DNA of 64,000 nt, taken from the NCBI GenBank assembly GCA_016928305.1, contig JAFGKY010000136.1:35488-99487 (forward strand), given 5' to 3'. The DNA is from Bacteroidales bacterium (lineage in GTDB: Bacteria > Bacteroidota > Bacteroidia > Bacteroidales > UBA10428). The notes under the pieces are model-generated. The model made no database searches. It was not told the origin of the DNA and worked only from the letters and a program-made list of their open reading frames with translations. Below are positions 34,914-43,575 of the stretch, in pieces (within the stretch, counting starts at the first letter, position 1; every line of letters starts with the position of its first letter). Made by a program: the position numbers and the translations under genes.

Positions 34914-36356
34914 GTGAAAGCAGATATTACACAGTGGATAACAAAATTGTTTGAGCAGTATACCGGTGAGAAACCTGTTTCACTGACACCTATGCCGGAA
35001 TCCGGATCATACCGGCGCTATTACCGCATCACAGGAAATAAAAAAACTGTAGTGGGGGCTTTTAATACCGACTTTCGTGAAAATGATGCCTTTATTTATC
35101 TCGCCGGACACCTGAAGAAAGCCGGGAACAAAGTACCGGAGGTATACACCGCAGACCTGGAAAGAGGCATTTACCTGTTGGAAGATCTTGGCGACACCAC
35201 ACTTTTGGATTATATGCAGCAGCATAAACCGGGAATTTCGTTCGGGAAGAAAAACATGGAAATTTACCGCCGTGTCATTGATGCTATGCCTGGCTTACAG
35301 GTCAAGGCGAGAGAAGAAATCGATTTCTCGCGCTGTTATCCGCGGCCTGAATTTGAATACCAGAGCATGCACTGGGATCTGAACTATTTCAAATATTGCT
35401 TTCTGAAACCCATGAAAATAACTTTTGACGAACAGGATCTGGAAGATGATTTTATCCGGTTAATCAGGTTTCTTCTTGAAGCAGAGCGCGAATCATTTAT
35501 GTTCCGTGATTTTCAGTCGAGAAACATTATGCTGCATAACAATACAGTGTATTTTATCGATTTTCAGGGGGGACGGAAGGGCCCCCTTCAGTACGATCTG
35601 GCATCCCTGCTTTTTGAAGCCAAAACAAGCATACCGGCCAAGGATAAATTAAAACTGCTCGAATACTATTTACAGGTCTTTAACCGGGAAATCCCTTCTT
35701 TCAATCCCGATAAATTCATGAATTATTATTATGGTTTTGTTTATATACGTCTGATGCAGGCGATGGGAGCCTATGGATTCAGAGGCTATATTGAACACAA
35801 ACCCCTGTTTCTGCAAAGTGTGCCGCTGGCAGCTAAAACCCTCGAATGGCTATTGCAGCATGCATCACTTCCGGTTAATCTGCCCGCCCTGTATAGGATT
35901 TTCGATACCATTATCGAATCAAAGGAGATAAGAGAATTCAATACAGTTTATAAAAGCCTTACGGTGAGCATTAATAGTTTTTCATATAAAAGTGGTATTC
36001 CTACGGATCATACCGGAAATGGAGGTGGATTTGTTTTCGATTGCAGGGCCCTTTCCAATCCGGGACGCTATGAGGAATTTATGACGGTTTCCGGCAAAGA
36101 TGCCCCGGTAATTCAATATCTTGAAGAAAAGGAGGATGTGACGGAATTTATGTCGCATGTGATTTTCCTTGTTGACCAGGCTGTATCGGAATACAAACAA
36201 AGAGGATTCACAAGCCTGATGGTGAATTTTGGATGTACAGGCGGACAGCACAGATCGGTTTATGCAGCTGAGAAATTATGCAATTTCATCCGGAACAAAT
36301 ATCCGGTGAATGTGGTTATACGTCACCGGGAACTTGAAAAGACGAAACATTCATAA
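34914..36356 (+). CDS. AmgK-type sugar kinase fused to a RapZ C-terminal domain
   Basis: A 480-residue two-domain protein. Residues about 1-330 form an APH/choline-kinase fold of the AmgK type (GSYRRYYRITGNKKTVV, LLEDLGDTTLLDYM, MFRDFQSRNIML at about 195, FIDFQGGRKGPLQYDLASLL), which in Pseudomonas phosphorylates MurNAc and GlcNAc at C1. Residues about 340-478 form a RapZ C-terminal domain (NSFSYKSGIP, FVFDCRALSNPGR, VNFGCTGGQHRSVYAAEKL at about 437), which in E. coli RapZ senses glucosamine-6-phosphate. The N-terminal RapZ kinase domain is absent. MurU follows 20 bases later, as AmgK-MurU pairs in Gram-negative recycling. I infer a kinase gated by an amino-sugar phosphate signal. Confidence 0.85.
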   Translation: MKADITQWITKLFEQYTGEKPVSLTPMPESGSYRRYYRITGNKKTVVGAFNTDFRENDAFIYLAGHLKKAGNKVPEVYTADLERGIYLLEDLGDTTLLDYMQQHKPGISFGKKNMEIYRRVIDAMPGLQVKAREEIDFSRCYPRPEFEYQSMHWDLNYFKYCFLKPMKITFDEQDLEDDFIRLIRFLLEAERESFMFRDFQSRNIMLHNNTVYFIDFQGGRKGPLQYDLASLLFEAKTSIPAKDKLKLLEYYLQVFNREIPSFNPDKFMNYYYGFVYIRLMQAMGAYGFRGYIEHKPLFLQSVPLAAKTLEWLLQHASLPVNLPALYRIFDTIIESKEIREFNTVYKSLTVSINSFSYKSGIPTDHTGNGGGFVFDCRALSNPGRYEEFMTVSGKDAPVIQYLEEKEDVTEFMSHVIFLVDQAVSEYKQRGFTSLMVNFGCTGGQHRSVYAAEKLCNFIRNKYPVNVVIRHRELEKTKHS

Positions 36357-36376
36357 ATGCAATTCAAAGGAAAATA

Positions 36377-37129
36377 ATGAAGGCAATGATTCTGGCTGCC
36401 GGCAAGGGCACACGATTACTCCCGTTAACAGAAAGTTTACCAAAAGCCCTGGTGAAGGTTCAGAATGTTCCCCTTCTTCAGCACTGTATTATGTATTTTA
36501 GATTTTTTGGCATTCGTGAAATAATCATTAATGTTCACCATATGGCTGATCAGATTATATCATTTCTGGCTGACCATGATAATTTCGGAATCCATATTGA
36601 AATATCCCACGAGCATGAGGAATTGCTTGATACAGGTGGGGGCCTGCAAAAGGCCCGTTGGTTTTTTAATGACGGTAAACCTTTTTTTCTGGCTACTTCA
36701 GATGTTATAACGAATTTGAATCTTGACCTTCTTTACAATTACCATATAAAGAACAAACCACTGGCAACTCTTGCTGTGAAAAAACGTCAATCAACCCGTG
36801 ACCTGCTTTTCGATGAAAAGTATAATTTATGCGGATGGCAAAGCAATATCTCGGGTGAAACCCGAATGGCAAGAGATGCCAATCCATCTCATCAGATTGC
36901 TTTCAGTACCATACACATGATTGATCCCGCTTTATTTGATCTTGTTATTGAACAAGGTGCATTTTCTATGACTGATCTCTACCTGCGGCTGGCTAAAGAT
37001 CATGTGATTAAAGGTTACGAACACAATGATTCGTTATGGTTTGAATGTGGCCGGATTAAGAATCTGGAAAAGCTGAACAAATCAAAAGAAATACAACATA
37101 TTTACAGGCACTTTCATACGATTAGCTGA
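36377..37129 (+). CDS. murU: Nucleotidyltransferase, MurU-like
   Basis: A 250-residue nucleotidyltransferase with the GlmU/RmlA N-terminal signature AAGKGTRLLPLTESLPKALV and VHHMADQIISFL, LLDTGGGLQKARWFF, LATSDVITNLNLDLLYNYH. MurU transfers UMP from UTP to MurNAc-1-phosphate, making UDP-MurNAc in a salvage route that bypasses MurA and so confers fosfomycin tolerance. The upstream AmgK-like gene, 20 bases away, would supply the substrate. The GlcNAc- or mannose-1-phosphate specificity of relatives cannot be excluded from sequence. It lacks the C-terminal left-handed helix domain of GlmU. Confidence 0.8.
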   Translation: MKAMILAAGKGTRLLPLTESLPKALVKVQNVPLLQHCIMYFRFFGIREIIINVHHMADQIISFLADHDNFGIHIEISHEHEELLDTGGGLQKARWFFNDGKPFFLATSDVITNLNLDLLYNYHIKNKPLATLAVKKRQSTRDLLFDEKYNLCGWQSNISGETRMARDANPSHQIAFSTIHMIDPALFDLVIEQGAFSMTDLYLRLAKDHVIKGYEHNDSLWFECGRIKNLEKLNKSKEIQHIYRHFHTIS

Positions 37130-37172
37130 TTTTTTTGCGTAATTTTAATTATCCATTAATCTGTAAATAGTT

Positions 37173-37265
37173 ATGATTCAGTTTAACAAGGATATCCTCG
37201 TGCCGGTTGACTTTAAGCAGCCTTCCATTAATACTATCCGCATGGCACTGAAGAGACTGAATTGA
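37173..37265 (+). pseudogene. Truncated universal stress protein stub (30 codons)
   Basis: ATG 37173 to TGA 37265 encodes MIQFNKDILVPVDFKQPSIN then TIRMALKRLN. The opening FNKDILVPVDFKQPSINTI is the start of a UspA domain (KILVPVDFSExS-type), but the remaining 110 or more residues of a Usp domain are absent; the psiE gene comes 8 bases later on the other strand. It follows murU by 43 bases. It looks like a 3'-deleted gene. Expression as a 30-residue peptide cannot be excluded. Confidence 0.7.
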
Positions 37266-37272
37266 AAAACTG

Positions 37273-37734
37273 TCAACCTGCAGGATCCGGGTTGTTCTTC
37301 TTGATGCCCCTTTTTTTCGGAACCTTCAGTTTGAGCAAAAAGTAACTGAAGGAAAGGGCAATGACCATAATGGCAAGGCCTATAAGCTCCCAGGTATCAT
37401 ATTTATCGAAATTCCATACGATCACTTTCCTTGATACCGCGATAATGGCCAGAAGCAATACCAGTTCAACATGTAAGATATCATCTCTGAGATAGGCTTT
37501 GATGGTTTCAAGCAATTCAAGTCCGATGAGCACGATCAAGAACACACTGAAAAGGTCCATAAGATTATCAGCCTTAATAATCAGAAACGGCTTTGTCCGG
37601 ACTTCCATGATGATTTCATAAACAATGTCAATAAGGGACAGTAACAATAAAAATGAAAAAATGACAACAATAATAATCAGGATCAGTTTTTCGATTTTAT
37701 TGATATAGCTGAGAATAGAATTATTGTTTTGCAT
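37273..37734 (-). CDS. psiE: PsiE-family membrane protein
   Basis: A 153-residue inner-membrane protein of the PsiE (phosphate-starvation-inducible E) family. Four membrane segments are visible: LILIIIVVIFSFLLLLSLI, LMDLFSVFLIVLIGLELLET, HVELVLLLAIIAVSRKVIV and LIGLAIMVIALSFSYFLLKL, the normal PsiE layout. I start it at ATG 37734 (MQNNNSILSY); the longer frame to 37854 would overlap the divergent cysH start and adds a non-conserved 40 residues. In E. coli psiE responds to phosphate starvation via PhoB, but no Pho box can be claimed here. Biochemical role unknown. Confidence 0.82.
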   Translation of the reverse strand: MQNNNSILSYINKIEKLILIIIVVIFSFLLLLSLIDIVYEIIMEVRTKPFLIIKADNLMDLFSVFLIVLIGLELLETIKAYLRDDILHVELVLLLAIIAVSRKVIVWNFDKYDTWELIGLAIMVIALSFSYFLLKLKVPKKRGIKKNNPDPAG

Positions 37735-37807
37735 GGCAGCTTTTGTTAACAAATTCGTAAAATTGCTGTTATTAAATTTAGTAAGATTCGGAAAGCGATA
37801 TACCATC

Positions 37808-38536
37808 ATGAGTAAAAATTTCATCCTTTCCAAGGAAAATATTGAAAGCCTCAATGAGCAATTCAGGGATGCAGATCCGATTCACTTGCTGGATTCCCTT
37901 TGTCGGCCCCATAAAAACCGGATCGTCTTTTCTTCCAGCATGGGAGCTGAAGACCAGGTGATCACCGATATGATTGTGCGTCTTGATTTACCGGTGAGGA
38001 TCTTTACGCTTGATACCGGCAGGTTATTTCCTGAAACGTATGAACTCATAAGTAAAACCTGTAGCCATTACAATATTAAAATTGATATTTTATTCCCTGA
38101 CTTTCACAGTATTGAAAAAATGGTCAGCGAAAAAGGCATTAATTTGTTTTATGAGAATCGCGACAACCGTATCTTATGTTGCCACTTACGCAAAGTTGAA
38201 CCGTTTAAAAGAGCTCTTGCCGGATTTGAAGTTTGCATAACCGGCATTCGTAAAGATCAGACCCTGGAACGTTTTAATAAAAGCCTAATTGAATGGGATG
38301 AAAAACATGAACTGATTAAGGTAAATCTTTTATTGAAATGGACAGAAAAAAAAGTCTGGGAATATATCCACAAGTATAATGTTCCATATAATAAATTGCA
38401 TGACATGGGATTCCCAAGTATTGGCTGTCAGCCTTGTACAAGAGCTGTAACGAACGGTGATGATCCCCGGTCGGGACGATGGTGGTGGGAAGATCAGGGC
38501 CAAAAAGAATGTGGGCTGCATCTGAAGGATGAATAA
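37808..38536 (+). CDS. cysH: Phosphoadenylyl/adenylyl-sulfate reductase
   Basis: Reduces APS or PAPS to sulfite in assimilatory sulfate reduction with thioredoxin. From ATG 37808 (MSKNFILSKEN) the product is 242 residues, normal length. The PP-loop-like segment IVFSSSMGAEDQVITDMI, then ILCCHLRKVEP and GCQPCTRAV provide CC/CxxC cysteines of a [4Fe-4S] cluster, and ECGLH at the C-terminus holds the catalytic Cys. The cluster marks an APS-reducing type. The longer frame to 37724 overlaps psiE and is not conserved. No cysDN/cysJI genes are in the window. It is divergent from psiE. Confidence 0.9.
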   Translation: MSKNFILSKENIESLNEQFRDADPIHLLDSLCRPHKNRIVFSSSMGAEDQVITDMIVRLDLPVRIFTLDTGRLFPETYELISKTCSHYNIKIDILFPDFHSIEKMVSEKGINLFYENRDNRILCCHLRKVEPFKRALAGFEVCITGIRKDQTLERFNKSLIEWDEKHELIKVNLLLKWTEKKVWEYIHKYNVPYNKLHDMGFPSIGCQPCTRAVTNGDDPRSGRWWWEDQGQKECGLHLKDE

Positions 38537-38682
38537 GAAAACGAGACAAGTGTCCGGAAATAAATATGTTCAAATTGAAATTAATTTTCAGAAGCCAAAA
38601 TCGGGATTAAGGTCTAGTTTAGTTCATTGTTATTGTTGTAGTTGTAAAAATGTAGTAAATTCGTTATGAAAAAGACAGTGTT

Positions 38683-39057
38683 ATGGCAAACGGTGCTCGG
38701 TTTATCAATTATAAAGGCATAGAAATCTATTTTGTCGATTACACCAACATTAAGACAACGGAAGATTTTCTTGAAGTTATTAAAGGCACAAATGAATTCA
38801 GGGAAAAGGCCAAGGCTATGGGTAAAAGAGACGTTCTCATGCTGGTGGATATAACGGGTAGTTATGTATATGGCGAAACAATGGAGGCACTGAAAAGAGC
38901 AGCAAAGCTAAGCAAAGAACTGACCAGGAAGGAAGCCGTAATTGGTATATCCGGAGCAAAAAAGATTATGCTTCGTATTGTTCAGATGTTTTCAGGCATG
39001 CAATTACGTCCTTTTAATACCATAGATGAGGCAAAAGAATGGCTGATAAAGGGTTGA
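38683..39057 (+). CDS. STAS/SpoIIAA-like domain protein
   Basis: A 124-residue soluble protein with the alternating beta/alpha pattern of the SpoIIAA-like (STAS-fold) family: FINYKGIEIYFVDYTNIK, FREKAKAMGKRDVLMLVDIT, VIGISGAKKIMLRIVQMF and LRPFNTIDEAKEWLIK. The last motif, KEWL after a short acidic stretch, is typical of this group. Lipid or nucleotide binding and a role as an anti-anti-sigma factor have been proposed for relatives, but no anti-sigma partner is nearby. It converges with the GH3/beta-lactamase gene 19 bases away, with no terminator seen. Confidence 0.7.
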   Translation: MANGARFINYKGIEIYFVDYTNIKTTEDFLEVIKGTNEFREKAKAMGKRDVLMLVDITGSYVYGETMEALKRAAKLSKELTRKEAVIGISGAKKIMLRIVQMFSGMQLRPFNTIDEAKEWLIKG

Positions 39058-39076
39058 CCTTTTTCTGTACGGAGAC

Positions 39077-42000
39077 TTAAAAATTGATGCTGTTGTAGAT
39101 TTCCTGTTGAATTTTAGTCCGGATATTCATCTCGGTCAGTTTATTGTTATTGGCATCCGGATATACACGGTTGGATAGAAATATGAAAATCAGCTGACAG
39201 GCAGGATCCACCCATACAAGGGTACCCGTGAAGCCGGAATGACCATAACTGTCTGCTGAAACAGACTGACAGGCAGGACTTGGCTTTGAACGATCCGTTT
39301 CGGGTTTGTCGAATCCCAATCCACGACGGTTATTATGATCACCATTCTGTTTGGAAGTAAAAAGACTAATTGTCTCGGGATTAAAATATTTTATACCTCC
39401 ATATGATCCTTTATTGAGGTACATTTGCATAACCTTTGCCAAATCATTGGCGTTGGAAAACAAACCGGCATGACCGGAAATCCCTCCCATCATGGCTGCA
39501 GCCGGATCGTGAACATAACCCCTCAGGAGCTGTTTACGAAATACCTGATCATCTTCTGTGGGTACTATCTTGTTGACTGTTATGGTTCTTAAGGGATTGA
39601 AACAAAGGCTGGATGTTCCCAATCGTTTATAGAATGAATTGCCGAGATATTCTTCAAAAGGCGAATGCGACAGGCTTTCAATCAATTTATAAAGCAATAT
39701 GAATCCGACATCACTGTATTTATACTGTGGTCTTCTGTCAACTGCTGACCTGTTGATGGAAGCAATAATCGTATCATGAATGCCGGAGGAGGCGTATATA
39801 CAAGAAGCTACCGGGTATGGATACCCGGTATCAGCCTCGGTAGAGAAATAGCCCTTTTTATAGCGCGTATAACGTGTCAGGTATTGATTTGCTCCTATTT
39901 TGTAAGGGTAAACAGGAGAAAGTGTCTGACTATATAAAGACTGCCGGGAAAAAACAGGTTCCAGTGTGTTGAGATAAAAAGGTATCCAGCTGATCAGTCC
40001 GGCTTTATGCAACAGGATATCCTGAATCGATATGTCTTTTTTATTCGTGTTGTCAAGGAATTTGAGATACTTTGACAAAGGTTTCTCAAGGTCAATCTGC
40101 CCTTCCTCATACAATTTCATAATAGCCGGAACAGTGGCTGTAATTTTAGTTACAGAGGCCAAATCATACAGATCTTCGGTAGTTACTTTCTGATCTGATT
40201 TATATTCGTGATGACCGTATACTTTATGAAAAAAGACAATCCCATCCTTGGCGATCAGTATCTGACAACCCGGCACTACTTCCTGGGCAATTGCATCATT
40301 AACAATAGAATCGATCCGTTGCTGAAACGAAGGATTGACCTTGCATTCCATGGGACTGCTGTATTTCAGCCTGTCAAGGTTTCTTGTTACAATGCCGGTT
40401 CCATAAGTATGATTTTCAGATACCGTTACCGGCAAACTCGCATGTCCGGGTATAGCTCCGAAAATCAGCTGTGCAGATAGTTGCTGTACAAGCTTTATGT
40501 TTTCATACGATACGATTATTCCGGCAAATTGATTGAGATCAGCAAAACGCATTAAAACATATGGACATGCAAAGAGATCAAGAATTACCACATGTTGTTG
40601 GCACAGTTTATCGACAATTTTAATCAGGGTATCCTGCACTCCGAAATTTCGGCTTGCCCTTATATCATCTGTATGAATACTTACAATGAGTGCATTATAA
40701 CGATTTGCAAAAGCATACAGGCTGTCTTCATCAGTGATTCTATCAGTTCTGTAGTGAAATGTGTCAACACGGGTATATAATCTTAGTGTCTGCTGGAAAT
40801 CAGCACTGTTGGCATTACCCAGTGCTATTGATCCCAATGTCAGGGTGTCGATCTTCTCAAAGGGGAAAAAATTATTCTTGTTGGTAACAACAGTTAATGA
40901 ACTCTCTATAATTTTACGGTTTAACAGATCGTAGTGAGGCTGATTAAGATCTTCAACCAGGTTATTGATATCAACAGGCTTGTATTGATTCAGTCCTGCC
41001 CAGTATTTGGCCGCAAGTATCTTCCTGCAACGATCTTCAATATCTTCCAGGCTAATGTTGCCTTTCTCCAGTTCACGCTTGATAATCTTAATGCCCCGAT
41101 GAACATTTTCAGGCATCAGGATAATATCGTTTCCGGCCAGAAATGCTCCGAGCACAGCAGTATCAGGTTCAAAATTGTTGGTTATGCCTTTCATCGTCAT
41201 GGCATCCGTAAAGATTAAACCTTTAAAGCCCATTTCCTGTTTCAGCAAGGAATCAATGATGCAGGCCGATAAGGAAGATGGAATCCTGTTGAGGCTGTCG
41301 AGTGAGGAAATGCTAAGATGGCCGGTCATGATCCCGGAGATTCCGCTGTAAATAAGCTCCTTAAAGGGAAATAGTTCAACGCTGTCGAGCCGGGTTTGGT
41401 CATGCATCACGAGCGGTAATTCCATGTGTGAATCCACCTCGGTGTCACCATGGCCTGGAAAATGTTTAGCGACGGCTATGATACTGTTATCCTGCATGCC
41501 CAGCATATACAGCAACGATTTACGGGTGACGTTGGCGCGGTCTTCACCAAATGAACGGCTGCTTATAACAGGATTACCCGGATTATTGTTGATATCGGCC
41601 ACCGGAGCAAAGTTTATTTGCACTCCGAGTCTTTTTAATTGCCAGGCTATCTGGCACCCCATATCGTAAATAAGCTTTTCATTTTGTATAGATCCGAGCA
41701 TCATTTGCCTCGGATAACGTATTGTGCTATCCAGTCTCATAGCAAGACCCCATTCGGCATCCATAGCTATCAGTAAGGGTGTCCTGGCCCGACGCTGATA
41801 ACGATTGGTCAACAATGCCTGGCGGGTAGGACTTCCCTGGAAAAAGATAAGACCACCGATATTGCATTCCCGTATTGTCTTTTCAATTTCTTCTTCATGC
41901 TTTTTATCCTTGTTGGAATAGGCTGCAATCATAAAAAGCTGGGCGATTTTTTCTTCCGTTGAAAGCGATTGCATGACCGAATCAATCCATGACCGGGGGG

Positions 42001-42145
42001 AATCGAGAAACGAAGGGTCTGTTTTTGTTTTACGCAGACGGAATTCTTCATGAAAAGCATGTCCGGCGGGAGCAAACTGTGAAAGCGTCAGCACCAGTAT
42101 GAGGCTTGCAAGAAAAACTGATATTTTTAACAGCATTTTTTTCAT
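39077..42145 (-). CDS. GH3 beta-N-acetylglucosaminidase fused to a beta-lactamase-like serine hydrolase
   Basis: A 1022-residue exported fusion. The N-terminus carries a hydrophobic signal (ISVFLASLILVLTLSQFAPA). A NagZ-type GH3 domain (about 70-400) has NFAPVADINNNPGNPVIS and KHFPGHGDTEVDSHMELP at about 230, with the His/Asp pair used by NagZ enzymes. A central region (about 400-590) resembles the GH3 C-terminal domain. A class C beta-lactamase/transpeptidase domain (about 620-1000) has SVTK at about 663, the Tyr motif YSDVG at about 810 and GHSGFTG near 970. Such fusions occur in Bacteroidota. I infer cleavage of muropeptide sugars outside the cytoplasm, feeding the AmgK-MurU route. The beta-lactamase domain could be an esterase or transpeptidase; activity is not shown. 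Confidence 0.9.
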   Translation of the reverse strand: MKKMLLKISVFLASLILVLTLSQFAPAGHAFHEEFRLRKTKTDPSFLDSPRSWIDSVMQSLSTEEKIAQLFMIAAYSNKDKKHEEEIEKTIRECNIGGLIFFQGSPTRQALLTNRYQRRARTPLLIAMDAEWGLAMRLDSTIRYPRQMMLGSIQNEKLIYDMGCQIAWQLKRLGVQINFAPVADINNNPGNPVISSRSFGEDRANVTRKSLLYMLGMQDNSIIAVAKHFPGHGDTEVDSHMELPLVMHDQTRLDSVELFPFKELIYSGISGIMTGHLSISSLDSLNRIPSSLSACIIDSLLKQEMGFKGLIFTDAMTMKGITNNFEPDTAVLGAFLAGNDIILMPENVHRGIKIIKRELEKGNISLEDIEDRCRKILAAKYWAGLNQYKPVDINNLVEDLNQPHYDLLNRKIIESSLTVVTNKNNFFPFEKIDTLTLGSIALGNANSADFQQTLRLYTRVDTFHYRTDRITDEDSLYAFANRYNALIVSIHTDDIRASRNFGVQDTLIKIVDKLCQQHVVILDLFACPYVLMRFADLNQFAGIIVSYENIKLVQQLSAQLIFGAIPGHASLPVTVSENHTYGTGIVTRNLDRLKYSSPMECKVNPSFQQRIDSIVNDAIAQEVVPGCQILIAKDGIVFFHKVYGHHEYKSDQKVTTEDLYDLASVTKITATVPAIMKLYEEGQIDLEKPLSKYLKFLDNTNKKDISIQDILLHKAGLISWIPFYLNTLEPVFSRQSLYSQTLSPVYPYKIGANQYLTRYTRYKKGYFSTEADTGYPYPVASCIYASSGIHDTIIASINRSAVDRRPQYKYSDVGFILLYKLIESLSHSPFEEYLGNSFYKRLGTSSLCFNPLRTITVNKIVPTEDDQVFRKQLLRGYVHDPAAAMMGGISGHAGLFSNANDLAKVMQMYLNKGSYGGIKYFNPETISLFTSKQNGDHNNRRGLGFDKPETDRSKPSPACQSVSADSYGHSGFTGTLVWVDPACQLIFIFLSNRVYPDANNNKLTEMNIRTKIQQEIYNSINF

Positions 42146-42401
42146 TTCCCGTCAACCAACCACGGATCACTATTCTTTTAAACTGAAATCATTACAAAAG
42201 GGTTACATTTTTGTATGCTTTTAAAGATAAGGGGTTGCTGTCATCCGGAAAAGAAAAGTTTTTAACAGGGGCAAATAGACGAATGAGACAGCGGTACTTG
42301 TAGCAGCAATGCTATACACGGAATGGCCTGTCTGGCATACCGTCAGTCAGGAAATATAAAAGAAATTTACCCGGAACAGGACAAGCAGGATTTACCGGTT
42401 A

Positions 42402-42602
42402 TTATATTTTACCCTCCCGGAAAAGTTTTATAAAATACTCGATACTCCGGTCATAAGTTCTTTCAGCATCTGCAGGAAAGTAACAGGCTGGTAATTCTCC
42501 CATGGCCCGGTGATAATGCAGGCAATCACAGCAGATTCCCTTTCTGCTGCATGGATAAGTACAATTACAGCGGTTTATATTGTTTTCTTTTTTACAGTCC
42601 AT
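42402..42602 (-). CDS. DUF6485 cysteine-rich small protein
   Basis: A 66-residue protein with eight cysteines in its first 40 residues ([20 protein letters not shown], then [20 protein letters not shown]), matching the small Cys-rich DUF6485 family. The spacing suggests metal, probably zinc or an Fe-S cluster, though none has been shown. No signal peptide, so cytoplasmic. It lies 11 bases after the deleted C1 peptidase gene, on the same strand, and is probably a late gene of that transcript. The 256 bases to the GH3 gene show no further ORF I can support. Confidence 0.75.
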   Translation of the reverse strand: MDCKKENNINRCNCTYPCSRKGICCDCLHYHRAMGELPACYFPADAERTYDRSIEYFIKLFREGKI

Positions 42603-42613
42603 GCTTTCTGTTA

Positions 42614-42890
42614 TTATAATTTCAGTTTATTCAAGATGGCTTTGGGTATTGCATTTTTGTTTACAAGTAATGTCAGTGTTTTATACCGTATGAATTGTTC
42701 TGATATGTACATATAACCATTGTTCGGATTACCGGTCCCCCATGAATTTTTGACATAGTAGAATTTATTTCCATCCTGATCCTGTGCTATGCCGGTTATA
42801 TGCATACCGTGATCGTCCGGTAGCAAAATGACTTACAAAAAGAAACAGGAGAAACGAGATTACGTATTTTTTCCTCAGCATTGTAATCAT
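42614..42890 (-). pseudogene. C1 aminopeptidase/bleomycin hydrolase with internal deletion
   Basis: The 3' part (42614-42826) encodes the last 70 residues of a PepC/bleomycin-hydrolase-type cysteine peptidase: DDHGMHITGIAQDQDGNKFY, then YVKNSWGTGNPNNGYMY, keeping catalytic His and Asn. Upstream, in another frame, ATG 42890 starts MITMLRKKYVISFLLFLFVS, a signal peptide like those of secreted Bacteroidota C1 peptidases. The roughly 300 residues between, including the catalytic Cys, are missing and the frames do not join, so this looks like an internal deletion. The ATG overlaps the FMN reductase stop as ATGA. Confidence 0.75.
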
Positions 42891-43444
42891 ATCATTCGGT
42901 TTTTTGCTTCAATGCACCAAAATAATTCATCTACAAAACGTCTTGCACGTTTGTCTGTTGCCGCCCTGTCAAGCGGATTTCCATTCTTGTCAAAGGACTC
43001 CTGAACATGTGCTACCGGAAACATAACCGAGACTGTCCAGGCGCGCATTTTCCATAACACAAATTGCAATGCGATAATAACCTGGTTACCACCAAATGGG
43101 CCATCGGATACCGTTGAGATTGCTACAGGTTTACGGTACCATTCATCATAAAGCAGGTCTATAATATTTTTCAGACTGGCAGGATAACCGCCATTGTATT
43201 CGGGAGTAACGATGATGACGCCATCTGCGGCCTTTATCTTCCCTGCAAAATCAAGAACGGCCGATGTGGGTGATGGCAGAAACTTGAGCCTTTCCTCAAA
43301 CAAAGGAAATTTATATTCGAGCAAATCCAGGATTTCAACACTTGAAAGGTTATTTTCTTCGAGATACTTTTTCAAATACAGGGCGATCCTGTGGCTGTTA
43401 CGACCTTTTCTTATGCTGGATAAGATTATGGCTACATGAGGCAT
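42887..43444 (-). CDS. NADPH-dependent FMN reductase family protein
   Basis: A 185-residue flavoprotein of the NAD(P)H:FMN reductase (flavodoxin-fold) family. MPHVAIILSSIRKGRNSHRI is the FMN phosphate-binding loop, and IIVTPEYNGGYPASLKNIID at about 78-97 is the hallmark of the group. Members reduce FMN, quinones, azo dyes or chromate; substrate here is unknown. Its stop overlaps the ATG of the broken C1 peptidase as ATGA, so it was once the first gene of that coupled unit. Confidence 0.9.
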   Translation of the reverse strand: MPHVAIILSSIRKGRNSHRIALYLKKYLEENNLSSVEILDLLEYKFPLFEERLKFLPSPTSAVLDFAGKIKAADGVIIVTPEYNGGYPASLKNIIDLLYDEWYRKPVAISTVSDGPFGGNQVIIALQFVLWKMRAWTVSVMFPVAHVQESFDKNGNPLDRAATDKRARRFVDELFWCIEAKNRMI

Positions 43445-43575
43445 ACGGGTTCAGACATATGTGATGTAAATTTATCATATTTATTGAAATATAAAGTTGC
43501 CTCACATTATGAATCTTGCAAGACCTAAAATACCAATAGCTGCAGCACAGGAAGAAAAATGCGCTGTCAGAGTTT

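Noticed and set aside
37735..37854. Longer psiE and cysH starts that overlap each other
   Set aside because: Homology begins at ATG 37734 (psiE) and ATG 37808 (cysH); the extensions are translations of the shared promoter gap.
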